A stretch of 64,000 nt of DNA from Pyxidicoccus parkwaysis (lineage in GTDB: Bacteria > Myxococcota > Myxococcia > Myxococcales > Myxococcaceae), in NCBI RefSeq assembly GCF_017301735.1, contig NZ_CP071090.1, positions 11,577,001-11,641,000 on the forward strand, given 5' to 3'. Shown here in pieces: positions 1 to 8,915 of this stretch; position 1 is the stretch's first letter; every line of letters starts with the position of its first letter. Position numbers and translations under genes: made by a program. The notes under the pieces are model-generated. The model ran no database searches. It had not been told where the DNA came from and worked only from the letters and a program-made list of their open reading frames with translations.

Positions 1-1
1 G

Positions 2-226
2 TATCACGCGGCCACCGGCGTCTACTTCCCCGTGGCCCGCCACGCGCGCTTCATGGTGGGCACCGACCTGGCGTGGGGCCGCCGTTCCACGAGCCGCTTC
101 GCCGACATCCTGGCCGAGTCCGGGCTCCCGCCCACGAGCGGCACCCAGCACCTGCGCGTCTTCCAGGCCACCCTCGTCCTGGGCGCGTCCCTGGGCGGAG
201 GCGAGCCCGTCACAGAGCCACCGTGA
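2..226 (+). CDS. C-terminal end of an unidentified protein (truncated by window edge)
   Basis: An open frame enters from the left edge and stops at a TGA ending at 226, giving about 74 residues. It contains two stretches of alternating hydrophobic residues (around VYFPVARHARFMVGTDLAWG and LRVFQATLVLGASL) that look like beta strands of an outer-membrane barrel. The tail after the last strand is short and proline-rich. The next gene is convergent, 21 bp away. Function cannot be assigned from this fragment; a barrel or porin-like protein is a guess. Confidence 0.55.
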   Translation, partial: YHAATGVYFPVARHARFMVGTDLAWGRRSTSRFADILAESGLPPTSGTQHLRVFQATLVLGASLGGGEPVTEPP

Positions 227-247
227 AGCCCGCGCGGAGACGGCTCG

Positions 248-2788
248 TCAGAAGCTCAGCGTGCCCAGCAGTTCGAAGGTGTTCCGGTACACGTGCACCG
301 GCTCGACGATGATGCCTTCCAGCCCATTCGGGCCCGTCAGGTCCGACAGGCCCAGCTCATGGCGGGACAGGATGTAGCCCGCGCGCAGGCCTCCTTCCAC
401 GCCGCGCACCCCCGGGACGAAATCCTTCACCACGATGACATCCAGGCCCGCGCCCAGGTGCAGCGTGTTGGGCCACAGGTTCTCGAAGAAGCCGGGTTTG
501 CGCACCCAGTCGGACTTCGCGTTCACCATCGGCTGGCCGTTGATGCTGCCCGACTCCAGCCGGTACCACGTCAGCCCGTAGCCCACCTTCGCGTAGGGCT
601 GGAAGCCGCCGCGCAGGAAGTTGTAGCGGATGCTCCCCGCGTACTCCCACATGTTGAGCTTCGTGCGGAGCTGGAAGGTGGCCGCCTGGTCCGGCAGCGG
701 CACGTCCAGCCCCAGCGTGCTGCGTGAATGGAGCAGCGTGTTCTCCGACGTGAATTTGTCTCCGAGGTAGAAGCTCACCTTGAGCGTCGCGGACACCGCG
801 GGGCGCACCACCGGCTGGATGAAGTCCCTCCCGCCGGAGGCGATGCGCGGCTCCTGCGCGACGAGCTGCCCGTACCACTCCGGGCGCTGTTTCTCGTTGA
901 GGAGCAGCCCCGTGAAGTCGTGGCTGAGCAGCTGCACGCTGACGCCGGCCTCGACGGTGAAGCGCCGGCGCGGCAGCCGCTCCTGCGGCGTATAGACGGG
1001 CTTGTGGTCCTCCACCGCCGCGCGCACGGGCAGCCCCACCACGCGGTAGATGAAGTCGAGCGGCGGCAGCGTGACGAACAGCGCTACCGGTGCGTTGAGG
1101 AACCCCAGGTTGTTGGAGAAGTCGTCCTCCACGTTGAGCGGGAAGAACCACGGCAGCTCGCTGGGCGCGTACGTGTCGAAGCCCGCGTTGGGCGCGGGGC
1201 GGTTCCAGCCCTCGTTGAAGGCCGGCCCGACGATGGACAGGTTGCCCATGTCCGAGTGCTCCACCAGGCCCGACAGCGGAGAGGCCGCCGTGGGGAAGCC
1301 CCACCGCAGCGGCAGGATGAGCCAGGACCACTCGCGGCGCACCTGCCCGTCCACCAGCGCCAGGTCGTAGACGCGCTCCCAGTCCGGCACCAGGTCGATG
1401 CGCGACGCGAGGTCGTAGCGGACCACGTCCTCCGGCAGCGGCTTCTCCGGATGCGTGAGGTACTTCTGGTGGTCGAACTCCTGCCGCACCGCCTCCGTGG
1501 AGCCCGCGGGGCCCACGTTCTTGAAGACGCCGGGCAGCGGGTACGTGGCGTGTGACTCGCGTGCGTGCGGCCCCGGCGAGGCCAGGAGCTGCTCCAATCC
1601 CTTGGAGTCCGCGCCAATGTAGCCGATGGGGTGGGTGTTGATGACGGTCTCCGCCTCGTCCGCCCAGACATAGCGGCGCACGCGCGCGAGGAGCTTCTTC
1701 TCCCCCACCTTGTCCGCGCCCCGGGCGTCCAATTGCGCCTGCCATTGCTCTCGGGGCAGGTAGGCATTGGGGTGGGCGAAGTCGAACACCATGCTGTTGT
1801 GGTGGAAGAAGTACTCCGTGCGCTTGAGCACCAGCGGGTCGTCCCCGTCCGCGGGCCACGCTCCCTGGAGGATGCGGCGCATCTCCTCCTCCGTCAGGGT
1901 GCGTCCCACCGCGGAGAGCGGGGAGATGGCCACCGCGATGTGCTCCCAGTCCCCCTCGTGATTGTTGCCGCCCGCGTTGAAGGGATAGAAGAACCAGTAC
2001 TGGATGAGCAGCTCGTAGCCGGGCGGCGTGCGCTGCGTGGCCTTCACCTCGTTCAGGAACGGGTGCGCGTACACCTTCTCCGTGCCCAGGTAGCGGCGCG
2101 CGGGCTGGCCAGCCACCGCGCCCTTGTAGGCGGCCATCCACGTCTTCGGGTCGTAGCCGGGGAAGTCGAAGTACATCACCGTGAACGGCGCCTGCTGGGC
2201 GTCCACCGCGTCCTGGCGCAGCCGGGGGATGCTGGGGTGGTCCGGGTGGAACTCGCGCAGCAGTCCCACCAGCCGGCAGTCATCGCGCGCGTCCCGGCCG
2301 GCCTGCTCGGTGTGGAGCGTGGACTCGGGCACTCCGTCCTCGGGGCACGGCTGGCCCAGGGTGGAGAAGTTGATGGAGTCGCTGCGCATCAGCACCGCGC
2401 CGGGCTTCGCCAGGTCCCAGGTGTCCAGGTTGAGCAGCAGTCCCCCGGGCTGGTCGCGGAACACCTTGTGGTCGGAGGGAAAGGTATAGGTGTTTTTCAC
2501 CAGGAACGGCGCGAAGCGGACCGCCAGGGACAGGAGGACCTGGTGGCGCGTGTCGTCCATGCCGTCACGGGGCGCCTCGTCCCTGTACGCGGGGTCGTTC
2601 GGGTCGCCGTAGAGCGACAGGGCGACGCTCGCGTCCGTCTGTCTCACGATGCGGGGGTACGCCAGCGGCACGAAGCGGAAGTAGTCCTCGCGCGTGGGAG
2701 GACCTTCCGCGTGGGCCGGGGATGCGAGTGCGAGGAGCGCGAACAGCGACAGAGCTCCGGCTGTGCGGAGTGGAGCGATGCGGTGCAT
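248..2788 (-). CDS. Secreted Vps62-like protein with C-terminal beta-barrel-like region
   Basis: 846 residues. A clear signal peptide (residues 1-27, ending SPAHA) predicts export. Around residue 276 is the motif NNHEGDWEHIAV, preceded by QYWFFYPFN; the HEGDWE core with an upstream aromatic YWFFYP segment is typical of the Vps62/DUF946 family, whose biochemical role is not settled. From about residue 610 the sequence turns into alternating hydrophobic/polar strands (for example KVGYGLTWYRLE and GGLRAGYILSRHELG). It ends in a terminal Phe (LLGTLSF), as expected for a substrate of the outer-membrane BAM insertase. I infer an outer-membrane barrel carrying a surface or periplasmic Vps62-like domain. 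The ATG start is supported by the signal peptide directly after it. It appears to be transcribed alone. Confidence 0.75.
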   Translation of the reverse strand: MHRIAPLRTAGALSLFALLALASPAHAEGPPTREDYFRFVPLAYPRIVRQTDASVALSLYGDPNDPAYRDEAPRDGMDDTRHQVLLSLAVRFAPFLVKNTYTFPSDHKVFRDQPGGLLLNLDTWDLAKPGAVLMRSDSINFSTLGQPCPEDGVPESTLHTEQAGRDARDDCRLVGLLREFHPDHPSIPRLRQDAVDAQQAPFTVMYFDFPGYDPKTWMAAYKGAVAGQPARRYLGTEKVYAHPFLNEVKATQRTPPGYELLIQYWFFYPFNAGGNNHEGDWEHIAVAISPLSAVGRTLTEEEMRRILQGAWPADGDDPLVLKRTEYFFHHNSMVFDFAHPNAYLPREQWQAQLDARGADKVGEKKLLARVRRYVWADEAETVINTHPIGYIGADSKGLEQLLASPGPHARESHATYPLPGVFKNVGPAGSTEAVRQEFDHQKYLTHPEKPLPEDVVRYDLASRIDLVPDWERVYDLALVDGQVRREWSWLILPLRWGFPTAASPLSGLVEHSDMGNLSIVGPAFNEGWNRPAPNAGFDTYAPSELPWFFPLNVEDDFSNNLGFLNAPVALFVTLPPLDFIYRVVGLPVRAAVEDHKPVYTPQERLPRRRFTVEAGVSVQLLSHDFTGLLLNEKQRPEWYGQLVAQEPRIASGGRDFIQPVVRPAVSATLKVSFYLGDKFTSENTLLHSRSTLGLDVPLPDQAATFQLRTKLNMWEYAGSIRYNFLRGGFQPYAKVGYGLTWYRLESGSINGQPMVNAKSDWVRKPGFFENLWPNTLHLGAGLDVIVVKDFVPGVRGVEGGLRAGYILSRHELGLSDLTGPNGLEGIIVEPVHVYRNTFELLGTLSF

Positions 2789-3054
2789 GGGAGCGCCCCC
2801 TGGATTCCGCGCGCGCGGGGATGCGCGGAGGTGGGGACGCTAGGAAGGGCGGCTCCGGGTGTCGTTCGCACGGAGGGGCGCTCCGTTCTTCACCGCACGG
2901 TGCCGCCCCCGGCGGGAGACATCCCGCGCGGGCTCATGTCCGGTCGCGCACGCTCGACGGACCGCTGCCTGCGCGGTGATGGCCGCACGGCCCTCGCGTG
3001 CGTGACGCATGGGGCTCCGCCAGGGAGGCGAAGATGCCCGGCGCGAATGCACGA
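2789..3054. other. Intergenic region, no gene seen
   Basis: This gap lies upstream of the Vps62-like gene and downstream of the TDAG lipoprotein gene, both on the minus strand. Open frames here are short and lack recognisable domains. It must hold the promoter of the Vps62-like gene, but I see no convincing -35/-10 or sigma-54 element. Confidence 0.4.
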
Positions 3055-3086
3055 GAGGGGCGCCACCTGTGAAGTGGCCGCCCCTC
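3055..3086 (-). terminator. Hairpin terminator after the TDAG lipoprotein gene
   Basis: Left arm 3055-3066 (GAGGGGCGCCAC) pairs with 3074-3086 (GTGGCCGCCCCTC), with one bulged C and a 7-nt loop. It lies about 33 bp past the stop codon of the minus-strand gene. There is no clear U-tract, which is common in high-GC genomes. Confidence 0.65.
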
Positions 3087-3118
3087 CCGTCAACCGCAAT
3101 CCACGTATCCGAATTGCC

Positions 3119-4741
3119 TCAGTAACCGCGCAGCACGAACAGGCGGCCGTCGGAGAGGACGTAGAGCGCCCCCGGCGTCACCGTCGGGTCATACACGAGC
3201 TGGTCGATGTCCGAGCCGCCCACGCCCTGCACCTTCTCCAGCGTCTTGTCCGGCTTCAGGCGCCACAGGCCTTTGCCCCGCGTGCCGATGAAGAGCGAGC
3301 CGTCCTCGGATGCTGCCAGCGAGAGGATGCTGTTGGTGCCCATGCCCTCGATGGCCCGGTACGACTCGTCGCGGAACTTCAGCGGGTCGTCCTGCACCTT
3401 CTTCAGCTTCATCTCCCAGAGGCCGTCGGTGAGGCTGCCCACGTAGTAGAGGCCGTCCTTCGTCTCCTGGAAGCCACGCCAGTAGTTCTTCGGCGCCTCC
3501 GAGCTGCGCCTGTCGTCGGGGCCGGGGTTGACCGGGTCCACGAAGATGTTGAGCGCGTAGATGGCTGGGTTTACGTCCGCGGGCATGTCGCTCTTGCGCT
3601 CCTCCGCGTCCCAGTACTTCAGCGAGGCGTTGGGCGGGATGATGCCAATCTTCCAGTCGTTGCCGATGAGCAGGTACCCGTCCTGGGAGATGCCCAGGCC
3701 GTACGTGTAGCCCGCGCGCTGCGAGTTGTTCATCCACCACGCCGGATGCCGGTGGCTGTTGTACGTGTACTCGCGGATGCGCGTCACGCCGTGGTTGGTG
3801 CCGATGTAGATTTCACCCGCGTACGGCCCCTTCATCACCCGCACGCACGAGAAGACGGAGCGGTCCTCGTCGTAGTGGTAGTCGTTGGTGTTCTGGATGC
3901 CGAGCGGGATGTTGCCGCCGATGCGGCTGCTGCCCGCGGACTGGGAGATGTGCACGCCCAACTCCACGTCGCTGCCGGCGCCGTTGAGCCGCACCACGTC
4001 CACGTCACCCTGCGAGTAGAGGTCGAACCGGCGCTGGCTGAACGAGTAGCACGACGGCGCGCCCTGGTACGGGTAGTAGCACTGCCCCGGGCTGACGATG
4101 TAGTTGGGGTGCAGGTCCGGGTACTCGGGGTCCTGCTCCAGGTCGTACGACGTGTAGCCCACGTAGGCCTCGCCGGCCTTGCCTCCGCAGATGACGCTGG
4201 AGCCCGTGGCCAGCTTGTCCGTGCCGAAGCCCAGCCGCGCCTGGCCGATGGGCTTGCTCGTCCACACCAGCTGCTTCGTGTCCGCGCGCAGCACGCCGAT
4301 GCTCGCGCCGTTCAGCACCCAGATGTTGTGCGCGGCGTCCACGCCCACCGACTTCACCCGGCCGATGCCGTACTTGTCCGAGTAGTTCGTCACCGCGTCC
4401 GTGGGCCACGGGTCCGGCACCGGCTCCGTGCCGCCATCGGTGCCGGCATCCGTGCCCGCATCCGTTCCGGCGTCGGTGCCCGCATCCGTGCCGGCGTCCG
4501 TCCCCGCATCCGTGCCCGCGTCGGTACCCGCATCCGTGCCGGCGTCGGTGCCCGCATCCACCTCGGGGCCGGCATCCGTGCCTGCATCCACCTCGGGGCC
4601 GGCATCCGTCCCCGCGTCGAGTGTCGGACGCTCGTCGACGTCATCCGGTGCGGGCACGGGGTTCGGGTTGTCCGAGCCACCGCACGCCCACGCCGTCACC
4701 ACCACCACTCCCAAACACGCGCCCAGCAGTCGTCGAGTCAC
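3119..4741 (-). CDS. Lipoprotein with TDAG tandem repeats
   Basis: The GTG at 4741 is chosen as start because a GGAGG box lies 5 nt upstream and the lipoprotein signal follows directly; this gives 540 residues. The signal ends in TAWAC with Cys20 as the predicted lipidated residue. A short linker leads into a low-complexity tract of TDAG units (DNA 4418-4618). That tract probably acts as a flexible stalk between membrane anchor and globular domain. The remaining 420 residues contain repeated blade-like segments (for example GLWEMKLKKV, SLFIGTRGKGLWRLKPDKTL) that resemble a beta-propeller of the two-component-regulator-propeller type; this is inferred from pattern. Myxobacteria encode many lipoproteins with TDAG-type linkers. 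The actual ligand or role is unknown. Confidence 0.75.
   Translation of the reverse strand: MTRRLLGACLGVVVVTAWACGGSDNPNPVPAPDDVDERPTLDAGTDAGPEVDAGTDAGPEVDAGTDAGTDAGTDAGTDAGTDAGTDAGTDAGTDAGTDAGTDGGTEPVPDPWPTDAVTNYSDKYGIGRVKSVGVDAAHNIWVLNGASIGVLRADTKQLVWTSKPIGQARLGFGTDKLATGSSVICGGKAGEAYVGYTSYDLEQDPEYPDLHPNYIVSPGQCYYPYQGAPSCYSFSQRRFDLYSQGDVDVVRLNGAGSDVELGVHISQSAGSSRIGGNIPLGIQNTNDYHYDEDRSVFSCVRVMKGPYAGEIYIGTNHGVTRIREYTYNSHRHPAWWMNNSQRAGYTYGLGISQDGYLLIGNDWKIGIIPPNASLKYWDAEERKSDMPADVNPAIYALNIFVDPVNPGPDDRRSSEAPKNYWRGFQETKDGLYYVGSLTDGLWEMKLKKVQDDPLKFRDESYRAIEGMGTNSILSLAASEDGSLFIGTRGKGLWRLKPDKTLEKVQGVGGSDIDQLVYDPTVTPGALYVLSDGRLFVLRGY
4418..4618 (-). repeat. 12-bp tandem repeat coding TDAG
   Basis: About a dozen near-identical 12-bp units encode (Thr-Asp-Ala-Gly)n, with two GPEVDAG interruptions at the N-terminal side. 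Codon variation is mostly at third positions (tcc/tcg, ccg/ccc). The tract is coding and in frame; unit number is likely to vary between strains by slippage. Confidence 0.85.
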
Positions 4742-4878
4742 CGAATCCTCCCTGGTCCGGCGCACAGCAAGCCGCGTACCGGGCCCACCACGCCTGTCTG
4801 GCCGGGAGGAGCACACTTCGTGGTGAATGTTCTTCCCACCGTGGGTACCGCGAGGGCACGACGCGGGAGGAGAAATGA

Positions 4879-4912
4879 CCGGGCCCGCCTCCCGTGGGGG
4901 AAGCGGGCCCGG
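4879..4912 (-). terminator. Hairpin terminator after the Gln/Lys-rich secreted protein gene
   Basis: Perfect 10-bp arms, CCGGGCCCGC at 4879-4888 and GCGGGCCCGG at 4903-4912, enclose a 14-nt loop. The structure is 31 bp beyond the stop of the minus-strand gene. On the minus strand it is followed by a modestly T-rich stretch (TCATTTCT). Confidence 0.75.
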
Positions 4913-4943
4913 AACAGGACGCCGTGTTGTTCGTGCAGGGCAG

Positions 4944-5555
4944 TTACTTGTTCAGCTCATCCTGGGCGTCCTGCTTCATCTCCTTGCCCGTGGACTCGGC
5001 CTTGTCGCCGGCCTTCTGGGCGTCTTCCTTCATCTCCTGCGTGCCCGAGCCGCCGGTGGCGGGCTCCTTCTTCTCGGACTTCTTCACGTCCTTCTTCGCG
5101 CCCTTGGGGCTGGTGGCGCGCAGCTCCAGGGCGACGGCCTCCTGGCCCTCGAGCTGGAACTTGGCGCGAATGGCCGAGCCCTCCGGAATCTGGTCGGTCT
5201 TCTCCACCTTCTTGCCGTCCAGCATCAGCACCGTCTTGTCTCGCACGTCCAGGTCCGCGTCGGGCAGGCCCGTGCGGGCGATGCTCACGCCGTCCGCCGT
5301 CGCGTCCTTCATGGTGCCGGACAGGCTCATGGCCTTGTCCATCTTGAAGGTGCCCTCGTCCTCCGTCTGGGCGCCGACGACCTTCTTGGCGGTGTTGCCG
5401 ATGGCGGGGCCGACCTCGGTGGCGTCGACGCCGGTCTCCATCTTCTTTTCCGTCTCGGGGCTGGGGACCTGATGCTGGGACGGCGCATCCTGCTTCTGCT
5501 GAGCGAAGGCCGCGGTCCCGATGCACAAGGCCAGCGTGGCGACGAGCTTCTTCAT
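4944..5555 (-). CDS. Secreted, highly charged protein of unknown function
   Basis: 203 residues with a signal peptide (MKKLVATLALCIGTAAFA, cleavage before QQK). A GGGAGAGGGAACC purine-rich ribosome binding region precedes the ATG. The middle has a small beta-rich core (about residues 65-135: SLSGTMKDATADGVSIA, KTVLMLDGKKVEKTD, RAKFQLEGQEAVALEL). This could be a periplasmic OB- or DUF-like fold. The C-terminal third is Lys/Glu-rich and probably helical. I do not recognise the family. It is a single gene with its own terminator (4879-4912). Confidence 0.7.
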   Translation of the reverse strand: MKKLVATLALCIGTAAFAQQKQDAPSQHQVPSPETEKKMETGVDATEVGPAIGNTAKKVVGAQTEDEGTFKMDKAMSLSGTMKDATADGVSIARTGLPDADLDVRDKTVLMLDGKKVEKTDQIPEGSAIRAKFQLEGQEAVALELRATSPKGAKKDVKKSEKKEPATGGSGTQEMKEDAQKAGDKAESTGKEMKQDAQDELNK

Positions 5556-5689
5556 GGTTCCCTCTCCCTTGGGTCAGGTGTCTCTGACTTCTGGGAGCAA
5601 GGGTGGGGAGGCACGTGGCCCGCGCCAACCTGCCCGGCCCTGGGCCGCTCCCTCCCGATTGGGGAGCAGGCAGGCGAGGCCCGCCGGGC

Positions 5690-6067
5690 TCAGGCCGCCT
5701 GACTGAGGCGCTTCACGGCGGACAGCAGCTCGGACAAATCCAGCGGCTTGCGCAGCCAGCCGGCCACATCCAGCCCCTCGGCCGCGCCCTTCACGTCCAG
5801 GTCCGCGCTGGCCACCAGCACGGGAATGTCCGAGAGCGCCGCCTCGTGACGGAGCGCCTCGCGGAAGGCGAAGCCGTCCATGCGCGGCATCATCAAGTCC
5901 AACAGGATGAGGCGCGGCGGCGTCTCCACCTGGCGCAGTTGGGCCAGCGCCTCCAGGCCATCGGCGGCGAGCAGGACGGCGTAGCCCTCCAGCTCGAAGA
6001 CGTCCTGGAGCGCGTCTCGGATGTCGAGGTCGTCGTCCACGACCAGCAGTGTCTGAAGCGGTTGCAC
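5690..6067 (-). CDS. Single-domain response regulator (receiver only)
   Basis: 125 residues forming one CheY-like receiver. The GTG at 6067 is favoured: GGGAGGA lies just upstream and the receiver begins immediately (QTLLVVDDDLDIRDAL). The acidic pocket (DDD), the phosphoacceptor in LILLDLMMPRMDGF and the conserved Lys in WLRKPLD are all present, so it should be phosphorylatable. There is no output domain, so it would act by protein contact or as a phosphate relay. No kinase gene is adjacent. It resembles the receiver encoded at 34218-34592 in layout and in the LLDLMMP motif. Confidence 0.85.
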   Translation of the reverse strand: MQPLQTLLVVDDDLDIRDALQDVFELEGYAVLLAADGLEALAQLRQVETPPRLILLDLMMPRMDGFAFREALRHEAALSDIPVLVASADLDVKGAAEGLDVAGWLRKPLDLSELLSAVKRLSQAA

Positions 6068-6413
6068 CCGGTCCTCCCGCGCGGCCGGGGAGCACAGTGC
6101 CCGCCCTACGCCGCGGAGTAGATGCGACCGCCTCCACCCCGGCGGAAGCCGAGCCACAAGGGCAGTCCGGGGGAGTGCTCAGGATGCGACGGAAAGAACG
6201 TGCCAACCCGTGCCGTCCCGCATCCAGCCTGTAGCGACGTGGATCAACCCGGAGGGCGGATATTGTACTTGAGTTGCAATAGCGCGCGCCACCTGGAATC
6301 TCCGCACTTCGTCGATTGTTTGGTTTGCGGATATTTCACGGTGAGACGAGCATGGGAGCCGGCCACCCATCCGTCGTGCGGGCGGCCTTCACCCCCACCT
6401 GGAGTATTCACCC
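6068..6413. promoter_or_regulatory. Divergent promoter region between receiver and protease genes
   Basis: 346 bp between two outward-pointing genes. The part from about 6230 to 6345 is distinctly more A/T-rich than its surroundings and contains TATTG-N11-CAATA (6261-6281). The position and base composition suggest promoters and an operator here; no consensus box is certain. Confidence 0.4.
6261..6281. promoter_or_regulatory. TATTG-N11-CAATA inverted repeat
   Basis: A 5-bp inverted repeat with 11-bp spacing sits in the A/T-rich part of the divergent region, 133 bp before the protease start. Half-site spacing is compatible with a dimeric regulator. No cognate regulator is identified. Confidence 0.3.
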
Positions 6414-7721
<1,308 letters not shown>

Positions 7722-7835
7722 CGGACAGTCAGGCTGACGCGCGGGCGGTGGCTGCACCGTCCACGCGTTGGCTCCGGCGGGCGCGGCCTCCCGCAATGGA
7801 GGCCTTTCGCGTCACACGCGCGGAGCCGTGGAAGA

Positions 7836-7879
7836 GGCGGGCCCGCTCACCCCGCGAGGGAGCGTAGGCAGGGCCCGCC
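7836..7879. terminator. Hairpin terminator shared by protease and Fur genes
   Basis: Perfect 9-bp outer arms, GGCGGGCCC at 7836-7844 and GGGCCCGCC at 7871-7879, enclose an inner GCTC/GAGC pairing. It ends 6 bp from the Fur stop codon and 115 bp after the protease stop, so it can serve both convergent transcripts. Confidence 0.7.
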
Positions 7880-7884
7880 GTCCA

Positions 7885-8334
7885 TCACACGCAGCGGTCA
7901 CACAGGCCGCGCAGCTGCACCTCGACGGAGCGCTGCGACACGGCCTTGGGCACGCCCTTGGACGAGGCGATGCGCACCGACTCCTCCGGCAGGCACGCCA
8001 CGGTGCCGCAGTCCGTGCAGGTGAAGTGCGGATGGCTGCTGCCATGCGCCTCACCCTCGCGCTTCAGCTCGAAGCGCCACACGTGGTCCCCCAGGTCCGC
8101 CCGCACCACCAGCCCGGCCTCGGTGAGGTCGGTCAGGTTGCGGTAGATGGTCACCCGGTCGTAACCCTCGTCACCGAGCGAGTCCACCAGGTCTGCGTGG
8201 CTCATCGGCGAGGAGGCGCTCTCCAGCTCTCTCAGCACCGCCACGCGGGGCGCGGTGCTGCGCAGGCCCGCGGCACGGATGCGGTCCTGGAACTCGGTGA
8301 GCTTCGGCTGCGCGGCAAGTCTCTTGGCTCCCAT
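7885..8334 (-). CDS. Fur-family metalloregulator
   Basis: 149 residues, the usual length. An N-terminal winged helix (GLRSTAPRVAVLRELE, then DRVTIYRNLTDLTEAGLV) is followed by the dimerisation/metal domain. Structural zinc ligands are CTDC (Cys106, Cys109) and CDRC (Cys145, Cys148). His97, His101 and His103 lie in the usual regulatory metal region. The family includes Fur, Zur, PerR, Mur and Nur; sequence alone does not decide which. Two related operator-like elements lie upstream (8352-8367 and 8450-8465). The second is a perfect TGCAA-N5-TTGCA, reminiscent of the Nur box described in Streptomyces. Autoregulation is likely. The gene stands alone with its own terminator. Confidence 0.9.
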   Translation of the reverse strand: MGAKRLAAQPKLTEFQDRIRAAGLRSTAPRVAVLRELESASSPMSHADLVDSLGDEGYDRVTIYRNLTDLTEAGLVVRADLGDHVWRFELKREGEAHGSSHPHFTCTDCGTVACLPEESVRIASSKGVPKAVSQRSVEVQLRGLCDRCV

Positions 8335-8351
8335 GATGTCCTCTCAATTAA

Positions 8352-8367
8352 CGCAACTGCCATGCAC
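8352..8367. promoter_or_regulatory. Operator-like element next to Fur-family start
   Basis: CGCAACTGCCATGCAC lies 18 bp upstream of the regulator's ATG. It matches the upstream element at 8450-8465 at 13 of 16 positions. It is an imperfect inverted repeat (GCAA/TGC). Its place between promoter and start fits an autoregulatory site. Confidence 0.45.
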
Positions 8368-8449
8368 TTTCACCTGTGTCACGAAGCAACCCGGAGGGTC
8401 CGGTACGACTCTCCAAGGCGTGGGTACGGCCGGGCGCTCGTGACGCAGA

Positions 8450-8465
8450 TGCAACTGTCTTGCAC
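8450..8465. promoter_or_regulatory. Perfect TGCAA-N5-TTGCA palindrome
   Basis: Positions 8450-8464 read TGCAACTGTCTTGCA, a perfect 5-5-5 inverted repeat, exactly 98 bp from the related element at 8352. Fur-family dimers bind inverted repeats of this size; the half-site and spacing match the published Nur consensus as I remember it. Confidence 0.5.
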
Positions 8466-8912
8466 AAGAATCTGGATTGCCCTGGTAGACAGGTAATTGC
8501 TGAGTCTGGGGCTACCCGGGTGGGGTGCCTCGCGCCCTGGTGAAGACAGATTTTTCTGAGGGCGCGGGGCATGTCCGGGGGAGTGACCCCGGAGGTCTCC
8601 TGACGGCCACGGGCCTTGTCGAGCCCGGACGGCTGGAGGGTGGCGACCCACGCTGTCCGTGTTGACGAGGCTACTTCTGTGGCCGTGGCTGCATCCGTCA
8701 TGGAGATACGTTGTCCGGAGACTCGTGCGTTGGCTCCCGAACGCACGGCGGGGATTTGTGTTCCCCAGCGGAGCGGCCGCCCGGCCGGTGTTGCACCAAA
8801 GAACACTTGTATTCAGACGGCTTGACTCGGGGGGCCCGCTGCCCAGACTGCGACTTTTCTTCATCCAGGGCGCGCGAGCGTCCTGCCTGCCCGCCCTTCC
8901 CGCCGAATCGCC
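8466..8912. other. Intergenic region, no gene seen
   Basis: About 450 bp before the hybrid kinase. Minus-strand open frames here show no domain, signal peptide or ribosome binding site. Composition is less G/C-rich in places, consistent with regulatory DNA. No clear promoter motif was found. Confidence 0.4.
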
Positions 8913-8915
8913 GTG

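Noticed and set aside
1565-5347. Very long open frame on the plus strand over the Vps62-like and TDAG genes
   Set aside because: It is the codon-position shadow of minus-strand genes with strong G/C third positions; its product is Arg/Val/His-rich without domains, and signal peptides and motifs lie in the other strand's frames.
8379-8864. Minus-strand open frames in the gap before the hybrid kinase
   Set aside because: No ribosome binding site, domain or signal peptide; they overlap candidate operator sites and have atypical composition.
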